A stretch of DNA of 64,000 bases from Dioscorea cayenensis subsp. rotundata (GCF_009730915.1 NC_052476.1:19201257-19265256); one strand, 5' to 3'. Counted from the first letter of the stretch, positions 36,941 through 49,914 are shown. The notes: generated by a model not told the origin, from the letters alone. Made by a program: numbers and translations.

Positions 36941-37721
36941 GTTTCCTTGATGGACACGAAAGATAAATTTAATTATATGAATTTTGCACATAGAGGATAT
37001 TTTATATCACAGATAAAATATTTTTTAGTGTAAATGATTGAAAAAGAAAACAACAATATGTATCCTCTCTCTCTGTATATATATACATTAATTTGTCAAC
37101 CTTTGGCTGATTAGATTAATAAACACTTTTCTAGAACTTATAATTAGTCATTTAAACCTTTATAAGTGTAAAGAGATGATGATTAAGTTTTAATTAGAGT
37201 ATTAAAGATAAGAATATAATAGCTAGATAAACTCTCCTCCAATATTTGATTAGCTATATACATTATATATAAAGAAAAAGAGACCTTTCTTAATTGTTTT
37301 TCTTTGAACTTTCAAACCTAGACTCGTTCAAAAGATTCTCGATTTGAAAGGTGCATACATGGGAGCATCTTGATATTGACTTGTCTCTTTCTCTATGTGC
37401 CTAAATCATTAACAATAAGCAACTTCCTTAACCTCTCTCCATCAGTTAGGTTTTTTTTTTGTCTTTATGTTACAAGTCATTACAAAAACGGAAACCATAC
37501 TTGATTTCTTAATTTGATGAATGCATGTAAAATTAATTTGCTCACCAAAAATAGATTAAGAACAAAAACAAGGGAAAAAAATTAATAGGACTTCAGCTAA
37601 GAATGCAGTCATTGTCACCTCTATCCAAATGCTTACTCAAGAATCAAAGATGAGAAACTTCTAACCACACAACCATTGTCACATGCATATATAGATAGTT
37701 GATGAACATGAGATGATGGTA
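35241..37721. repeat. Duplicated GLP-unit 3' flank, copy 3
   Basis: 35470-37690 matches 932-2320 of unit 1, with an extra block at 35.9-36.2 kb shared with 12.6 kb. It then jumps to the equivalent of 3604, so about 1.28 kb is deleted. (TA)n tracts at about 35802-35840, 35957-35972 and 36908-36938. No gene. Confidence 0.8.
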
Positions 37722-38107
37722 TTAGTTGGCAGGAATAGGCCAAGTCTTTGCTTGAAGTTCTTCAATGGTTTCCTTGCTCAACTGGAATGCCTTGGCAAGA
37801 AGTTCATCATTAATTGGGGTGTTGCACCAAACAGATTATTAGTATCTATGATCATACCAGAATTTTGAATGTTGAACACTACTAATGCAGCTGCATTTGA
37901 TTTGCCATAATTCATATTGAAGTGTGTAAGACCTTTAGGGAATACGACAACATCACCTGCAGATAAAACCTTCGAGTAGAGTGTATCATTGGGACTAGAG
38001 AAGACAAAACCGGCATAAATAGTGCTTTTAAGAACAACAATGACTTCGGTAACATGAGGATGAGTATGAGGAGGTTTAACTCCTCCAGGAGCATAGTCAA
38101 TGTGAAC
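37722..38107 (-). pseudogene. GLP-D: 3' fragment of a germin-like gene
   Basis: Only the distal part of exon 2 remains, from LVHIDYAPGG to the stop. Box A (HTH...E) and box B ([18 protein letters not shown]) keep the metal ligands. A 1-nt deletion near 37816 shifts the frame after NNLFGATP. It shares with GLP-A the 57-bp C-terminal deletion and the KPPHTHPH variant, so D and A are sisters. At 38108 the coding sequence runs directly into antisense LINE DNA. A 133-codon frame therefore starts inside the LINE and reads through both boxes. Exon 1, the intron and the promoter are gone. Confidence 0.88.
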
Positions 38108-38602
38108 CAACAATTCCAAGCAACCAATCGAATTCCTTTCGACCCCAAATCTAGTCTTTTCCAAAGGAAATCCCTTCAAATCTTATCAATTTCTTTGATT
38201 ACTTAGGAAGGAAGTTTGAACACTGACATCTAGTAGATTGGCATTGTGGAAAGGACTGAGTTGATGAGTGTCAATCTTCCTCCTAAGGAGAGGTAGATAG
38301 CTTTCCAAGGCGTGAGTTTGGAGCGGATCATTCCAATTAGTTTCGCCCAATCTTGACACCTTGGTCTTCTTCCAGATAAGGGTACCCCAAGGTATGTAAG
38401 TGGTAGATAATTCCTTGAACAGTTTAAAGATAAGGCAAAATCGACGTTTGGTTGAAAGTTGTAATTTGTAAAGTAAAGACAACTTTTTGAATAGTATGGA
38501 GAGACCTAAAGTTCCTTCGAAGAGGTATAGAATTAGTTTAATAATTCATAGATCCTCTTGTCCTCCTTGTGGGAAGATAATGAGATCATCTGCGTAATTC
38601 TC
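38108..38602 (-). mobile_element. LINE fragment, paralogous to the LINE at 19660-20154
   Basis: Near-identical to 19660-20154, including the same right edge with the GLP flank ('ctctgaattttcaatttc'). It encodes the RT C-terminal piece (KVSRLGETNWNDPLQTHALE in a shifted frame). The left edge is a recombination or deletion junction inside GLP-D, not a LINE end. Confidence 0.88.
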
Positions 38603-39300
38603 TGAATTTTCAATTTCACATATTCCACTAAATATTTTCAATTTCATGTACAATATATACACACTGCACAAACACTATATATATTTGACCAATAAGTTAT
38701 ATTTGATAAATGACTTTACATATAATCTCCACATTACCATATGCTTTTCTCAATTTATGTTTGGTTTAATTTTTGTTTAGGTATAAAATTTTATAAATTA
38801 TAATGATTTATAGTGCCATAACATAATTTGCTTGAGTGCAAAAATATCTAATAATATTTTTATGCTCACATGATGCTCTAATCTCCACATGCCATAAGTT
38901 TCAATATAAATCATGAACAACCCTTAGATTCCTTAAATTGAGAAGATTCATTATATATACTATGTCATTATTTTATGCTCACATGATGCTAATAATATTT
39001 TAATGCATGAATTATTTTTTAATAACTAATATACCACTTTAAATAAAGGTAAATTAGAACTTCAACTAAAGCAAATTAATTAAGCACATTTGCAAACGTA
39101 TTAGAAAGATTATAATTAATAGATAATTATATCAATTGATCATCAAACAAAGCACAACTTGCAAACATGCATGCTCTCACAAAAGCATGCAACACATCTA
39201 GTTATTTGCAACACGACATAGAGTAGCATACATACATACATACATATATAAAGCTTATGAACTTGAGATGGTGGTATTAATTGGCAGGCCAAGGCTTAGC
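38603..39300. repeat. GLP-unit 3' flank, copy 4
   Basis: Matches 2836-3072, then skips to about 3310-3635 of unit 1. The CACTA target site falls in the skipped part, so this unit cannot tell when the CACTA arrived. Confidence 0.75.
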
Positions 39301-40113
39301 TTAGAGTATGTCAACTCCAAACACATTATTAGCTTTTACAGCGGGATTAGGCCAAGTCTTAGCTTGAAGTTCGTCAACGGTTTCCTTGCTCAACTGGAAT
39401 AACTTGGCAAGAAGATAATCATTAATTAGAGGCATTGCTCCAAACAGATTATTAGAATCTATGATCACACCAGGATTTTGGCTGTTGAACACTACCAATG
39501 CAACTGCATTTGAATGGCCATAATTCATATTAAAGTGTGTAAGACCTTGAGGAATACGAAAACATCACCAGCAGATAAAACTTTCGAGTAGAGTGTATTA
39601 TTGGGACTAGAGGAGACAAAACCAGTGTAAATAGTGCCTTCAAGAACAATAATGACTTCGGTAGCACGAGGATGAGTATGAGGAGGGTTAACTCCTCCAG
39701 GAGCATAGTCGATACGAACCAACGTAAGACCAAGAGTGTTCAATCCTGGGAGTTGAAATACTGATGCTGTAGTAAAATTAACACCAAGAGGATTCATTGT
39801 GTTACCAGGCTTATTGAAGCCAGAGAGAAAGAAATCCTCAGCTGTGACTGTTGTAGGGTTTTTGCACACAAACCCATTCACAAACACGGCATTGCATGCA
39901 TGGTTGTGTTTGTTAATATATATCAAGAATAGAAAATATCAACTTTAATAAATGATGTATATTGAAAAAGTTGGTAAAATATGAGTAAATAATAATGCCT
40001 TGAGAAGTAAAATCAGCAACACAGAAGTCTTGTAGAGGACTTGGATCAAAAGCAAAACAAAGAGATGAAGTCATTGTGAAGAATACAAGCAAGATGGGTT
40101 TTGTAGCGCCCAT
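39301..40113 (-). pseudogene. GLP-C: nearly complete germin-like pseudogene
   Basis: Closest to GLP-B. Exon 1 (40113-39999) is open, with signal peptide and PSPLQDFCVAD. Exon 2 (39886-39301) is full length. Two lesions are visible. The splice acceptor that reads GCAG|TG in GLP-B reads GCCG|TG here, losing the invariant AG. One G is missing in the run at 39551-39552, shifting frame inside box B just after GDVFVF. Box A (HTHPRATE) is intact, and the tail ends GVDIL as in GLP-B. The GC donor and TATA box are kept. If transcribed, the RNA could not be spliced normally, and even spliced it would lose the box B histidine. Confidence 0.9.
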
Positions 40114-41002
40114 TCTTCAAAACTCTTGTCTGAATGATCAGTGAAGGGATGATGATGAATAGTGGGATGGAGGATTTTTGATGGTCTGCATGGCTTTATA
40201 TATATATTTTTTTGAGGATTATTTATTTTTTTATTTATTTTTGGAAACATGTAATAGAAACTTATTAAGTAATGGAACCTTTAAAGAAAAATATTTCTTA
40301 TTAAAAGGAAAAGTGATAAAGGTTATGAGATGGTGAAATAGCTTTTAAATTATTTTTTTTTATCATAACATGGAAGTTGTTGGCTTGGGTATGCATTGAA
40401 ATACATCAAGTAGGCTAATCTATTATCCAATTATTGTTAGCTTAGGTAATAATAAGCTAATTTTACTTTTTGATCATATAGTAATTAAGTTCAATCTAGC
40501 AATTCTTTAATTATTATGGTTTGAAATGATGATCAATCGACTATGACTTCTTCAGATTAAACTCTTTAATGATAATTAAATCAATTAACGCAACATTAGT
40601 AGTCAGTTAAAAGCATTATTGGCTTATTGTAAAAACAAACTTAAACATGTGTTCATGTAACTTATGATGTTGATCTAGTTATTACATAGCCACCACGTGA
40701 TCATGATATTGATTTGATTATGACATGTGTACACAAAATTCATGATGTTGATCTAGTTATTACATGTGCATGATGTTGATTTAGTTTTTACATCCTTACA
40801 CGTAACTTATGATGTTGATCTAGTTATTACATTTTCACCAAGTAATTCATGATGTTAATCCAGTTATTAATGTATACTATGTAATTCATGATGATCTACT
40901 TTTTACATGTATACACATAATTCATGATGTTGATGTAGTTATTATATGTGTACCATGTAATTTATAATGGCTCTTACATGTGTACACAAAATTCATGATG
41001 TT
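40114..41002. repeat. GLP-C upstream flank with ~40-bp tandem array
   Basis: Homologous to the GLP-B upstream flank. The array at 40640-41002 is cut by LTR-D at 41003. No gene. Confidence 0.8.
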
Positions 41003-41082
41003 TGATAAGGACGCAAGTATAAGTACCGATTAGGTAATCAAATGTGCGTGAATGTAGAGTGTCGGTTTACAGGAGAGGAAGT

Positions 41083-42976
41083 TGATAAGTGCTTGTGTGA
41101 TAAGAATGTGAAGTCTTCTTTCCTTATGATGAGCATTACTTTTATCGGGTTTTAACACTAACATGTGTGTATTTATGTTACCTTCATGCACATAGGACTG
41201 TGAAGACGAATCTTAGAGAAAGAAGCCAATGTAGATCGTGAGTGCACCATTTGGAGGAAATCTTGAGAAGGTTCAAACGCGAAGACATAAGTCGGGTTCA
41301 AGATGCTAGAATGTGTTCCAACCTCTGTGTATTCAAGCTAGAGCAATGATTTGGAGGGGCACAAAGGCAGTCACATTCTAAGTATTCCAGCTTGTGCATG
41401 TGTAACGAGATCTCCACCAACGCGGTCGTTCATTGAAAAAGCAAAGTGATCTACGACGTAAACGTGTGCTCGTTTACGTTACCTCGATGAAAGCATGGTT
41501 TCAGGAATGTTTCGAACCGGTACTATAGCAGAGCACTGTAGCAACACTGTGGCAAAAATATTGTAGCAGGTATTATTCATAGTCGGCCGAAGAAGGAGTT
41601 TTCTAGAGAAACCACACTGGTGTGTCAAAATTCCACACGCTCGTGCGTTAATTCCACACGGGTCGTATGAAATATTAACAAGGGCGTGTGGATTCCCGAT
41701 TCCAGCCCTTTAAAAGCCGATTTCAGCCCCGATTTCAGCATTCTTTTCTCCATCTTTTCCCCAACTTGAGATAGGGCTGCGGCTAGGGTTTTGAGAGGTA
41801 TTGGCTAGTGTTTGGGAGAGATTCTATGGCTCTGACATCGCTCATCCGTTTGGAAGAAAGGTAATGGGAGAGCTTTCGTCAACACCGATCCGGCGAGGTG
41901 TATCCTTGGCCGAACAAAGGGACCTTTGGACGAGTAGAGGACTCTCCACAAGACCGTCGTCATGACTATCGAGGGGGTTTTCTATGTATTTATTGCTTTT
42001 ACATTCGATTTCATTGATTGTAATTAGCTCCATGGAGAGCTAAACCCCCTAGTGTGTACTTGGATTGTGAACCCTAGGATGTATTCGTTTCATTGAACCT
42101 TGTTATTATGCTTTCATTAATTGATGTTTTTATTGAGTTCCAATCTTGAATGCTTTGATTGTATGAATACTCCCTTAGAGTGACACAAGGGTTGAGATTT
42201 CTTGTTGGTAACCCTTGTGAGTGAGTGACACACCACGACGGTTAGACAAATCTAGATTAGAGAGTGTTGAGAGGGTGAGTCGAGAAGTAGCGGAGCGTCC
42301 CCTTTCTCCTCCGGTGTGATTTATTCTACCTCCAATTCCTCAAGTTCTTTGCGGTCATAGTAGAGTGAATGGGCTAAGGGATAACCTTCCGCTGGGGCTT
42401 AGTTGTGAGTGCAATGGAGTGAAGCGTTGAAGTGATTTTAACATCTAGGGCTTAATTGTGGCTAGGGACCTTCCCCCTAGACCAAAGGGTTAGGTCTACA
42501 TATAGAAAGAGGATTTATCACTTGGAATCCCTAAAACTCATTGCAATTCTATACGAGTGCGAGGTTGAGAGATTGTTCAATTTCTCCTCCGGGATATGTT
42601 TAGGGTTAGGCATGGTTGACCTTAGATTTGGGACCATGTATTAAAGGATCTCCACGACTCATTAATGCATTAGTTAGGAAGCATAATAGAGGGTTTTTGC
42701 ACTTGAAACGATTGTCCTAGGGGGATCAATATCCGAGTACCCCATCTATATCGATTACCTTACCTCTCCTTTACTTGCTCTCTCTCTCTTGTCTCTTTTA
42801 CTTTTGTTTGTATTACATCTGGTCACATAAATCACTATTCATATTTCACTTAGTTAAGAAACAATTTAAGTGTTTTTACTCCCTACTCCCTATGGATACG
42901 ATACCCACTCACCTGGGATTTTATCACTTCGACAAACCCGTGCACTTACGGTTTACACGCATATTCGGTCTTGTTA
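41083..42976 (+). mobile_element. Solo LTR L2
   Basis: 1894 bp, TGATAAGTGCTTG to CTTGTTA, flanked by the TSD GAAGT (41078-41082, 42977-42981). Same subfamily as the minus-strand LTR at 49915-51745. The 3' terminal CA has become TA. Confidence 0.88.
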
Positions 42977-43260
42977 GAAGTGAATACTAGTAATAACCCT
43001 AAATCCAAAAAAATAGCTTAAGTGATCGAGTGATGTGTGTGTGAACAAAAGTAAGCAAAGACAAGAAAATACGGTAAATAGTAGGAGAGAAGTCAAGGAA
43101 GAAAATGATGTCCGAGCATAACATCCCTCTATAGATATGAAGTGCATGACAAAAGTTGTTTATGTGTGCAATCCTATTTGAATGGAGAGGTTTCCAAAAA
43201 TATACTAAACCCTGATTTCTCAACCCAAGAGTAACTAAATAAGTGCAAAGCTGGTACAGA

Positions 43261-45020
43261 TAACACACCAATTTGCATATGTGTCCACAAGTGCACGAGT
43301 GTCAAAGTAATAAAGTACCCAACGAGTCGGGTAGTCGAATCCACAAGGAACAGAAGTATTAGTAGTAACCACTTCTCAGTTATCTAGTCGAAATCAAGAT
43401 TATGGTGAAATGAACTCAATCACAAGAATATGAATATTTCAAGCAAGTAAGGAAGAGTAAAAATAAGGGAAGTCTCAATCAATAAAAATGAGGTACCCAG
43501 GCAATCCTTCCCCTAGGATTCAACATGAAGTGGAAGACTTACTATATGTTTCTAAACTGAGTTTATCAAGTCGAGGTAATCCAAGAACAATCTGTCCCTG
43601 CCTCTAGGCCACCTATACTAGTCCCCTACGAGGTCCCGGTGGAGAAATCGCTCAATCTCACACCCCACACCACATATGACCGCAATAAACTCTAGGAATT
43701 CCTAAGAGTACAACTGATTCCTAAAGAAAGATCTAATCTTATTTCTAGGTGAAAGGTCCCTAACCCCCTACAATGTCCCGGCAGAGAAATCTCTCAATCT
43801 CATGCCTCACACCAAATATGGTTGCATAAAGCCTAAAGAATATGAAGATAGGATGCACTTATCAGAGGGGAAAGGGGGCACTCCACAATCTTATAATTGA
43901 CCCTCTCAACCCTCTTTAATCTTGGAGTTCTAACCCTAATGGAGACTTCTCTCACCAAGACAAATAAATCATGCAATACAAATCAATCACAAGGATTAAT
44001 ACGATAAGCAAACGATGAGAAAACAAGATTAAAACTCAATTAAACTCGGATTTAATAGAAAACATAAAATAAATCAATACAAAGATATGATCCTAGGGTT
44101 CACATACCCAAATACCTACTAAGGTTTAGTCCTCTATGGGGCAAATAACAAAGCAAAGAATAATGCAATGAAAAGCAATGAAAACAATGAAATAAAATCC
44201 CCTTGAATTCGTGATGATGGCCTTGATGGGTCGCTCAACATCTTGAAGGATCCCTCTCCAAAGCTAGGTTGCAGAAGGCTTCCTTAATGCTATATCAGAG
44301 AAAAGATTTATCAAAGTTGTTGAAGAACACCACCCAAATTCACCAAAGATCTCTCCTCCAAACCCTAGCCACTTTGCCTTTCAAACGCTAGCAAAAATCC
44401 CCAAAGAATAGGGCAAAAGAGCTATTTATAGTCAAAAACCTGGTCAGTCACGTTCCTCCACATGACAGTGTGAGCCTCCTACACGACTGTGTGGGCTGGA
44501 AAACACCCCACGTGACCGCATGGAAATTTCATACGGTCACATAAACAGTGTCTTTGCTACAGTCTTGCTATGGTACTTTGCTGCAGTACTCTTCATAACA
44601 AGGCTCCACACTCTTCTCTTGAGTACACATGGATGGGCACATATCCATGTGATAGTTATGAGGTTTCTCATCATCTATACATTATTGGAAAAGTTCTTGA
44701 ATTCTTCATACAAGTGGGAATATAGGAGTGTGACTGCCTTTTTGCCCTTCCAACTCATAATTTAACTTGAATTCTCTTGGAAGTTGGCACACACCCCTAT
44801 GTACATGAGCTTCTCTTGTGTCTTGATCCTTATGTTGTACAAAAACTCCCAAAATATACCTTTATAACCTATCTTTGCTTTATTTTCTTCTTTCAAAGTC
44901 TTCACAACCTATTTTCCCAAAAGAGCACCAAATACACTTTATTAGACATAACCAATGATAAAACTGATGCTCAATGTGTGTAAAACATATACAAAAATAT
45001 GACTACTCAAGCACTTATCA
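43261..45020 (-). mobile_element. Solo LTR L3
   Basis: 1760 bp with TSD ACAGA (43256-43260, 45021-45025). On the minus strand it starts TGATAAGTGCTTGAGTAG, the same subfamily as L7 (57848-62231). Confidence 0.88.
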
Positions 45021-45881
45021 ACAGACATCCATACAATCACATTAACACTCTATGAAACCTCATTGCAAGCTAATGACAATCTCTTAAGTATATAATCTCC
45101 CCCAAGGAAAAAGATTATCCCTAATCCGAATGCAAAGTAAAAATGTGATTTTCCCTAAAATCCACTACACATGATTGCAAAGAGTATGGAGATTCTCACA
45201 AATTAGGAGACTTGAGGGAGTCGAAGTCTCCAAAGTACCCTATACCCAGGCTTACTCACAATTTACTCTAATTACGGCATGCCTATGCTAGGTGGGTATT
45301 TCTACTCATCATGTAGCACATCAGACATGATAGCTAGGGCTTTCACCTTGTTAGCAATCAAGCATTCGAACACTCAATTAAATTTAAATAGAAATGATTG
45401 CAATTAAAAAAACAATTAAAACATCAAAATCCAACAACCAATATCAAAAGCATAAACCCTAGAGTTCAACTATGTCCAAACATCTACAAATTAGCCCTCC
45501 ATTAATGGATGGCAAGATTTTAAGATACAATAAATAGGAGGAAACATGAAAGCCATGAAAACCCCCTTTTCAATCATGCCGATAAAGGATCGCTGGATAA
45601 GCCCTACGGAAGCTTCCACGCACGCCGCCAAGGTGAGCTTAATGGCTATGATACCCAATCCCCATGAATGTAGATCTTAATCTCCCTTGAAGTAACCCCT
45701 TCAGTGCTAGAGATTCGTCTCCTATCTTCCCTAACTTCACCTCCAAGATTCAAACAAAGAAAACCAATAATAACCCTAAAAATCCTCATAAGTTCTATTT
45801 ATACCCATCTACTTACAGGTTGTTTATAGGTGTAATGATATGGCCGTAACAAAGCTGGAGAAGATGGTTGTTAGCCTTTCT

Positions 45882-47905
45882 TACACACCCTTGTGTGTGT
45901 ATTGCAAGTTTATGAATGTCAAAGTAATAAAGTACCCAAAAGATGGGCAGTTGAATCTATAGGGAATAAACTCGATTAACAAATAACCTCGCTAAATAGC
46001 TAACGTAACAATCAATTGGTGAAATCAATCACTATGCTATCAAAATATGAATAAAAGAACAAAGGCAAATGGCTACGAAGAGGAAACAATCAATGATAAA
46101 GTGGGGTACCCGGACAATGTGATGAGATCCACAAGTGCACGGGTGGTTAAGTAATACGTCTCGTGCACACATGAGAGGGTCGTATTCCCTAGGGTCCCAA
46201 GAACTTCTATTACTTCCCTCTAGACAGCACTGTCTAGTCTACCAAATGTAGGATTAAAACAAGATAAGAAAAATAACAAAGAGAAAACTATAAACACATG
46301 GACTAAGACTCACTACATAAGCATGCTAAAGAAGCAAGTAGCAATGAAAGTGCGAGGTCCCCAGGCTAGGATCCCCTCGGGACTACTAAAGCTAGAGGGA
46401 TGTTAAAATTACAAAGGCAATGGTGATTGGGCCAAGAGACATCCAACAATAGGTTACCCCGATGGCCACGGCGTATTCGTACATGAATCCCTTCTAAGCC
46501 AAGTGTGTCTAGTACAAGGGCGATGGTCACACTAACAAATACAACCTAGAAGTTGATTTACAAAGTTCTAATGTAAATCAACACATCAAAGTTCACAAGG
46601 CTTAAACCACAAACCATATAAATACCATAAATGTAAATCAAAACATCCACAAAAGCAAGTTCATCCCATTGTTCACCGGATGCCCGCTGACCTTGGGAGT
46701 CTAGTTCATCATCAACAAAGGATAGAAAACAAGAAATACAAGACAAAGCTCAAAGCAAACTCCCCTAAGATGAAGACTAGAAGGTGGTGATGAGAACTGG
46801 ATCGACGCTGACAAACTCCTAGATGTGCTCCTCGATAGCTTCCCTCTTCTCCTCTTGATCTTGCTCCTTAGATTCACCTCTCTCAAACTCCCTTAAAGCC
46901 CTAGATCTGATGTGTGGAGAATGGTGGCCAAAAGTCCTCTTGGATGATGCCCTAATTACCTTTTCAAAGGTGATCTTGGGATGGTTTGCAGGCTCCTTCA
47001 CGGTCAATATACTGGCCATGAGGATGCTCAGAAAACAAGCCAAAAATTTCAGTAAGTTACTACATTACTTCTACAGTAAACTGTTAAAGTAAAACTGTAC
47101 AATGCTACTGCTCTATGAATTACTTGCGGTCATCTTCACAATCGTGAGATTACTTGTAAGGATTCCCAAACTTGAAATTTTCACCAAGTCTTTGTGATTT
47201 TGGCTGCTACATTTCTACTACAGTACCGTGCCCTAAAACGCTGTTTTTGGTGTCGATTTCTTATTAAATTACGTCATTGAGCTCACCTAGGCTTCTTTTA
47301 TGCCTGTAACATGAAATTAAAAAATTAAACCATAAAAAAGACATCAGTTCATCAATAATATACATAAACTATGCGCACAAATATGTATAAAATATGTACA
47401 TTTAGACGTTTAACATAATGCTCCCCCTAGGATTCTAGTTTCAAGTGCAAAACTAAAATTACGCTTCCCTAATTGAGATTTAATGAGTCATGGAAATCCA
47501 AAAGCACAAGGTCCTAAATCTAAGGTCAACCATGACTAGTCCACTATGAGATCCTGGCATAGAGAAGGCTCTCGAAGCCTGACACCACATATGACTGCTC
47601 TAAGCTCTAGGGATTCTAAGTAAATAAACCCTATTCCCAAATCTAGATCAAACCTTTTGGTCCAGGAAAAAGATCCCTAATCACAAATAAGCCCTTGTGG
47701 AGAGAAAACTCTCGACACCTCACTCTTTATGCAATTGCCAAGAATTCTTGGAATATGGAGGTATGATAAATCACATCAAAGGGGAAAGGGGGCATCATTC
47801 CACTATTTCTAGACTCACCCTCTTAACCCTCTTCAACGTTGGTAAATCTAATCCTAATGGTGATGGTCACTCGTTAAAAGGATGATTAGATAGATTCTCA
47901 ACCTT
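45882..47905 (-). mobile_element. LTR fragment (L1/L6 subfamily), interrupted by a solo LTR
   Basis: 45882-46119 and 47416-47905 match 55422-56170 of L6. The 5' part of the LTR beyond 47905 is missing and Athila internal DNA follows. Confidence 0.7.
46120..47415 (-). mobile_element. Athila-like solo LTR
   Basis: 1296 bp. Ends match the solo LTR at 11163-12554 (minus strand TGTTAAACG...GGATCTCATCA). The flanks CAATG (46115-46119) and TAATG (47416-47420) are a one-mismatch TSD. Inserted in the LTR at 45882-47905. Confidence 0.8.
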
Positions 47906-47919
47906 GGTAAGTGCTTCCA

Positions 47920-48200
47920 TGATGAACACATCAAAGGTAGAAAATAGCTTCAGCCCTGTGATCTTGTTTTGCTATTTAATTCAAGGTTAAAATTGTTTCT
48001 AGGTAAGTTAAAATCTCGATGGTTGGGCCCTTATACCATCACCCAAATTTTTCCTCATGGCACAATTGAAATTTCCCATCCCCAAAAGGGTACATTGAAG
48101 GTAAATGGTCATCGTTTGAAACCTTATTCCCTTGGGGATGAAGAATTCTCCGCGGAACCCCATGAGCAACTACTGTTATGTCAACCAGGTGAGGAATAAC
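47920..48200 (+). pseudogene. Gypsy (Athila-like) integrase C-terminus
   Basis: An open plus-strand stretch ending at 48199 reads [35 protein letters not shown] and [11 protein letters not shown], the conserved C-terminal tail of Ty3/gypsy integrases of the Athila/Tat group. Upstream integrase, RNase H, RT and protease are absent; the join at about 47905 is to an unrelated LTR piece. Just after the stop, the 'acgttaaacaagcgctcatt' block is typical of the post-pol spacer in such elements. Confidence 0.8.
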
Positions 48201-49090
48201 TACGTACGTCAAGCTAGTGACGTTAAACAAGCGCTCATTGGGAGGAAACCCAAGTGTTTCCATGTTTGTTCTTGTGTTTTTCTTTTTCTTTTTTTTGGTT
48301 GGGGTTTTTGCTTTTCTTTGTTTTATGCTATTTGTTAGGATGTTTGTTGTTTTTTGAATCGAGTTTTTCCTCAATTATGTGGGTCATTGTTTGCTTAATT
48401 GTGTTAGAATTTCAGCCCCAAGAGCTATATTTTCATGCTAGTGGTCATTCGAGAATGTGTGTAATCTATTTTATAGCTTCTCTATTTTTCTAGGTAAGCA
48501 CGGTCATGCTTGTGACAGTGCATTTTGCAAGAGTTGTAAAAGTTTGTGTTTTGGGAGCAAGCATGGGCGTGCTCTCGCCCATGCTAGTTACCGTGCTTGA
48601 ATAAGCACAGTGCCGCCTGCCCCTTACAGGGTTGTGCTTGATTTTTTGAGTTTTCTAAAGTTTTCCAGTAAAAAGCATATCCTTAAACACAGTCTCAAGC
48701 ACGACCATGCTCTTTTAGGGTTTTGTCATAAAAGTGTAACCACGACTTTGAGCAGGGGTCGAAGCACAGCCGTGCTCCCCATTTTCTTTATAAGCCCCTA
48801 TTTTTCTCTCGGGGATTAGCTCTGTAGTTGGTCCGTGGTTTTTCCATTCCCTTCCTCTCTTCATTAATGCTCTTGGTATGCCTCTCTCTCCTAGTTTGTT
48901 TCATTTAGCTTCTCTTGTTTCCTATAGCTGGTTGGTTACACCTAATCTATAGTTACCCTTACGAGGTTTATGCATTGCTTAACTTTTGTTTAGAGCGTCT
49001 GCTCTTAAGCACAGTTATGCTTTTTAGAAGCACATCCATGGTATTCTTAGTCACATTAATTTGACTAATTAGTCACCATTCTTTCACTTG
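48201..49090 (+). mobile_element. Athila-like post-pol spacer
   Basis: Non-coding, with many self-complementary 'agcatgggcgtgctc' type motifs at 48490-48790 and T-rich segments. No gene. Confidence 0.55.
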
Positions 49091-49099
49091 CAGGTTATT

Positions 49100-49914
49100 A
49101 TGCCTAGGAAAAGGGTCAGTAAGTGTCCCTAATCAAAGAAGAAGACACGTAGCCTAGAGAGTTCAAGGATTACTTCCACATAACCTTTATTCAAAGCACT
49201 AATTCATAGGGAATGCTACCGGCATTCCCTAAACCATCATTTTGAGTATAATTGCACCATTGATTGGGACACTCTGAAAATGACTAATCTCACCGATGAA
49301 GTATAGAGCTATTTGAGTGTGGGTTCATGGTTTCAAATTTTTTTATATAACTGACTTCACTTACCATGAGCTAACTTTGGTAGTCTTGGCCACTTTCAAG
49401 AAGAAAAAGGGGGAGGTATTCTAGCATCGGCTAGATGCACTTAGTTTTTAGATATTGGGGAAGCAGTATGTAATGAGTTACATAGAATTTGTAATACTAA
49501 TGGGGGTTTATGATGAGGAATTCACTCGAACAGTGGAGTATGCAAACCTTCCACTACCAAGTATACCGTCATTACCACAATGTTGTCGTCTATGTATCAA
49601 TAATTTGCTATTTGACCCACGTTCATCCAAGGCTTTGACTCTTCGGTCCCTAGGTCTTCGCGTAATTCATTCATTACTAAATAAATCGGTTACTAGGAGA
49701 GGTGCAATACAAGAGTGGTCACTTGTAGAGATTTCCAATATTTGATTAGCATAGCAGACGGAGTCCCACTTCATTTGGGTTATGTTTTGGCCATTGCTCT
49801 ACATCAACAACAACAACCCCCCAGGCTGATGTCATTTATGTTGGACCCTATATCACGAGATTAGCAAGGGGGTTGAACTTATTGGCAACCATGGATCAAG
49901 TAAAGATTACCGGT
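49100..49914 (+). pseudogene. Athila-type 3' ORF (PF03078-like) remnant
   Basis: Begins near ATGCCTAGGAAAAGG (49100) and decays by stops, with readable blocks: IDWDTLKMTNLTDEV, YVMSYIEFVILMGVYDEEFT and LTLRSLGLRVIHSLL, the last two at 49480-49700. The pattern 'YxMSxxEFxxxLGxYxEE' followed by Arg/Ser-rich text is that of the ORF found between pol and the 3' LTR of Athila elements. Function in the element is unclear. The frame is interrupted by L4 at 49915 and probably continues at 51746-52087. Confidence 0.55.

Larger units (their letters stand above)
41003..45880 (-). mobile_element. LTR-D, interrupted by two solo LTRs
   Basis: Starts TGATAAGGACGCAAG inside the GLP-C tandem array. Pieces 41003-41082, 42982-43260 and 45026-45880 join when L2 and L3 are removed. 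The right end is lost against the LTR fragment at 45882. Related to 14521-15406. Confidence 0.65.

Noticed and set aside
48039..48374. 111-codon minus-strand frame
   Set aside because: Shadow of the integrase C-terminus on the plus strand.
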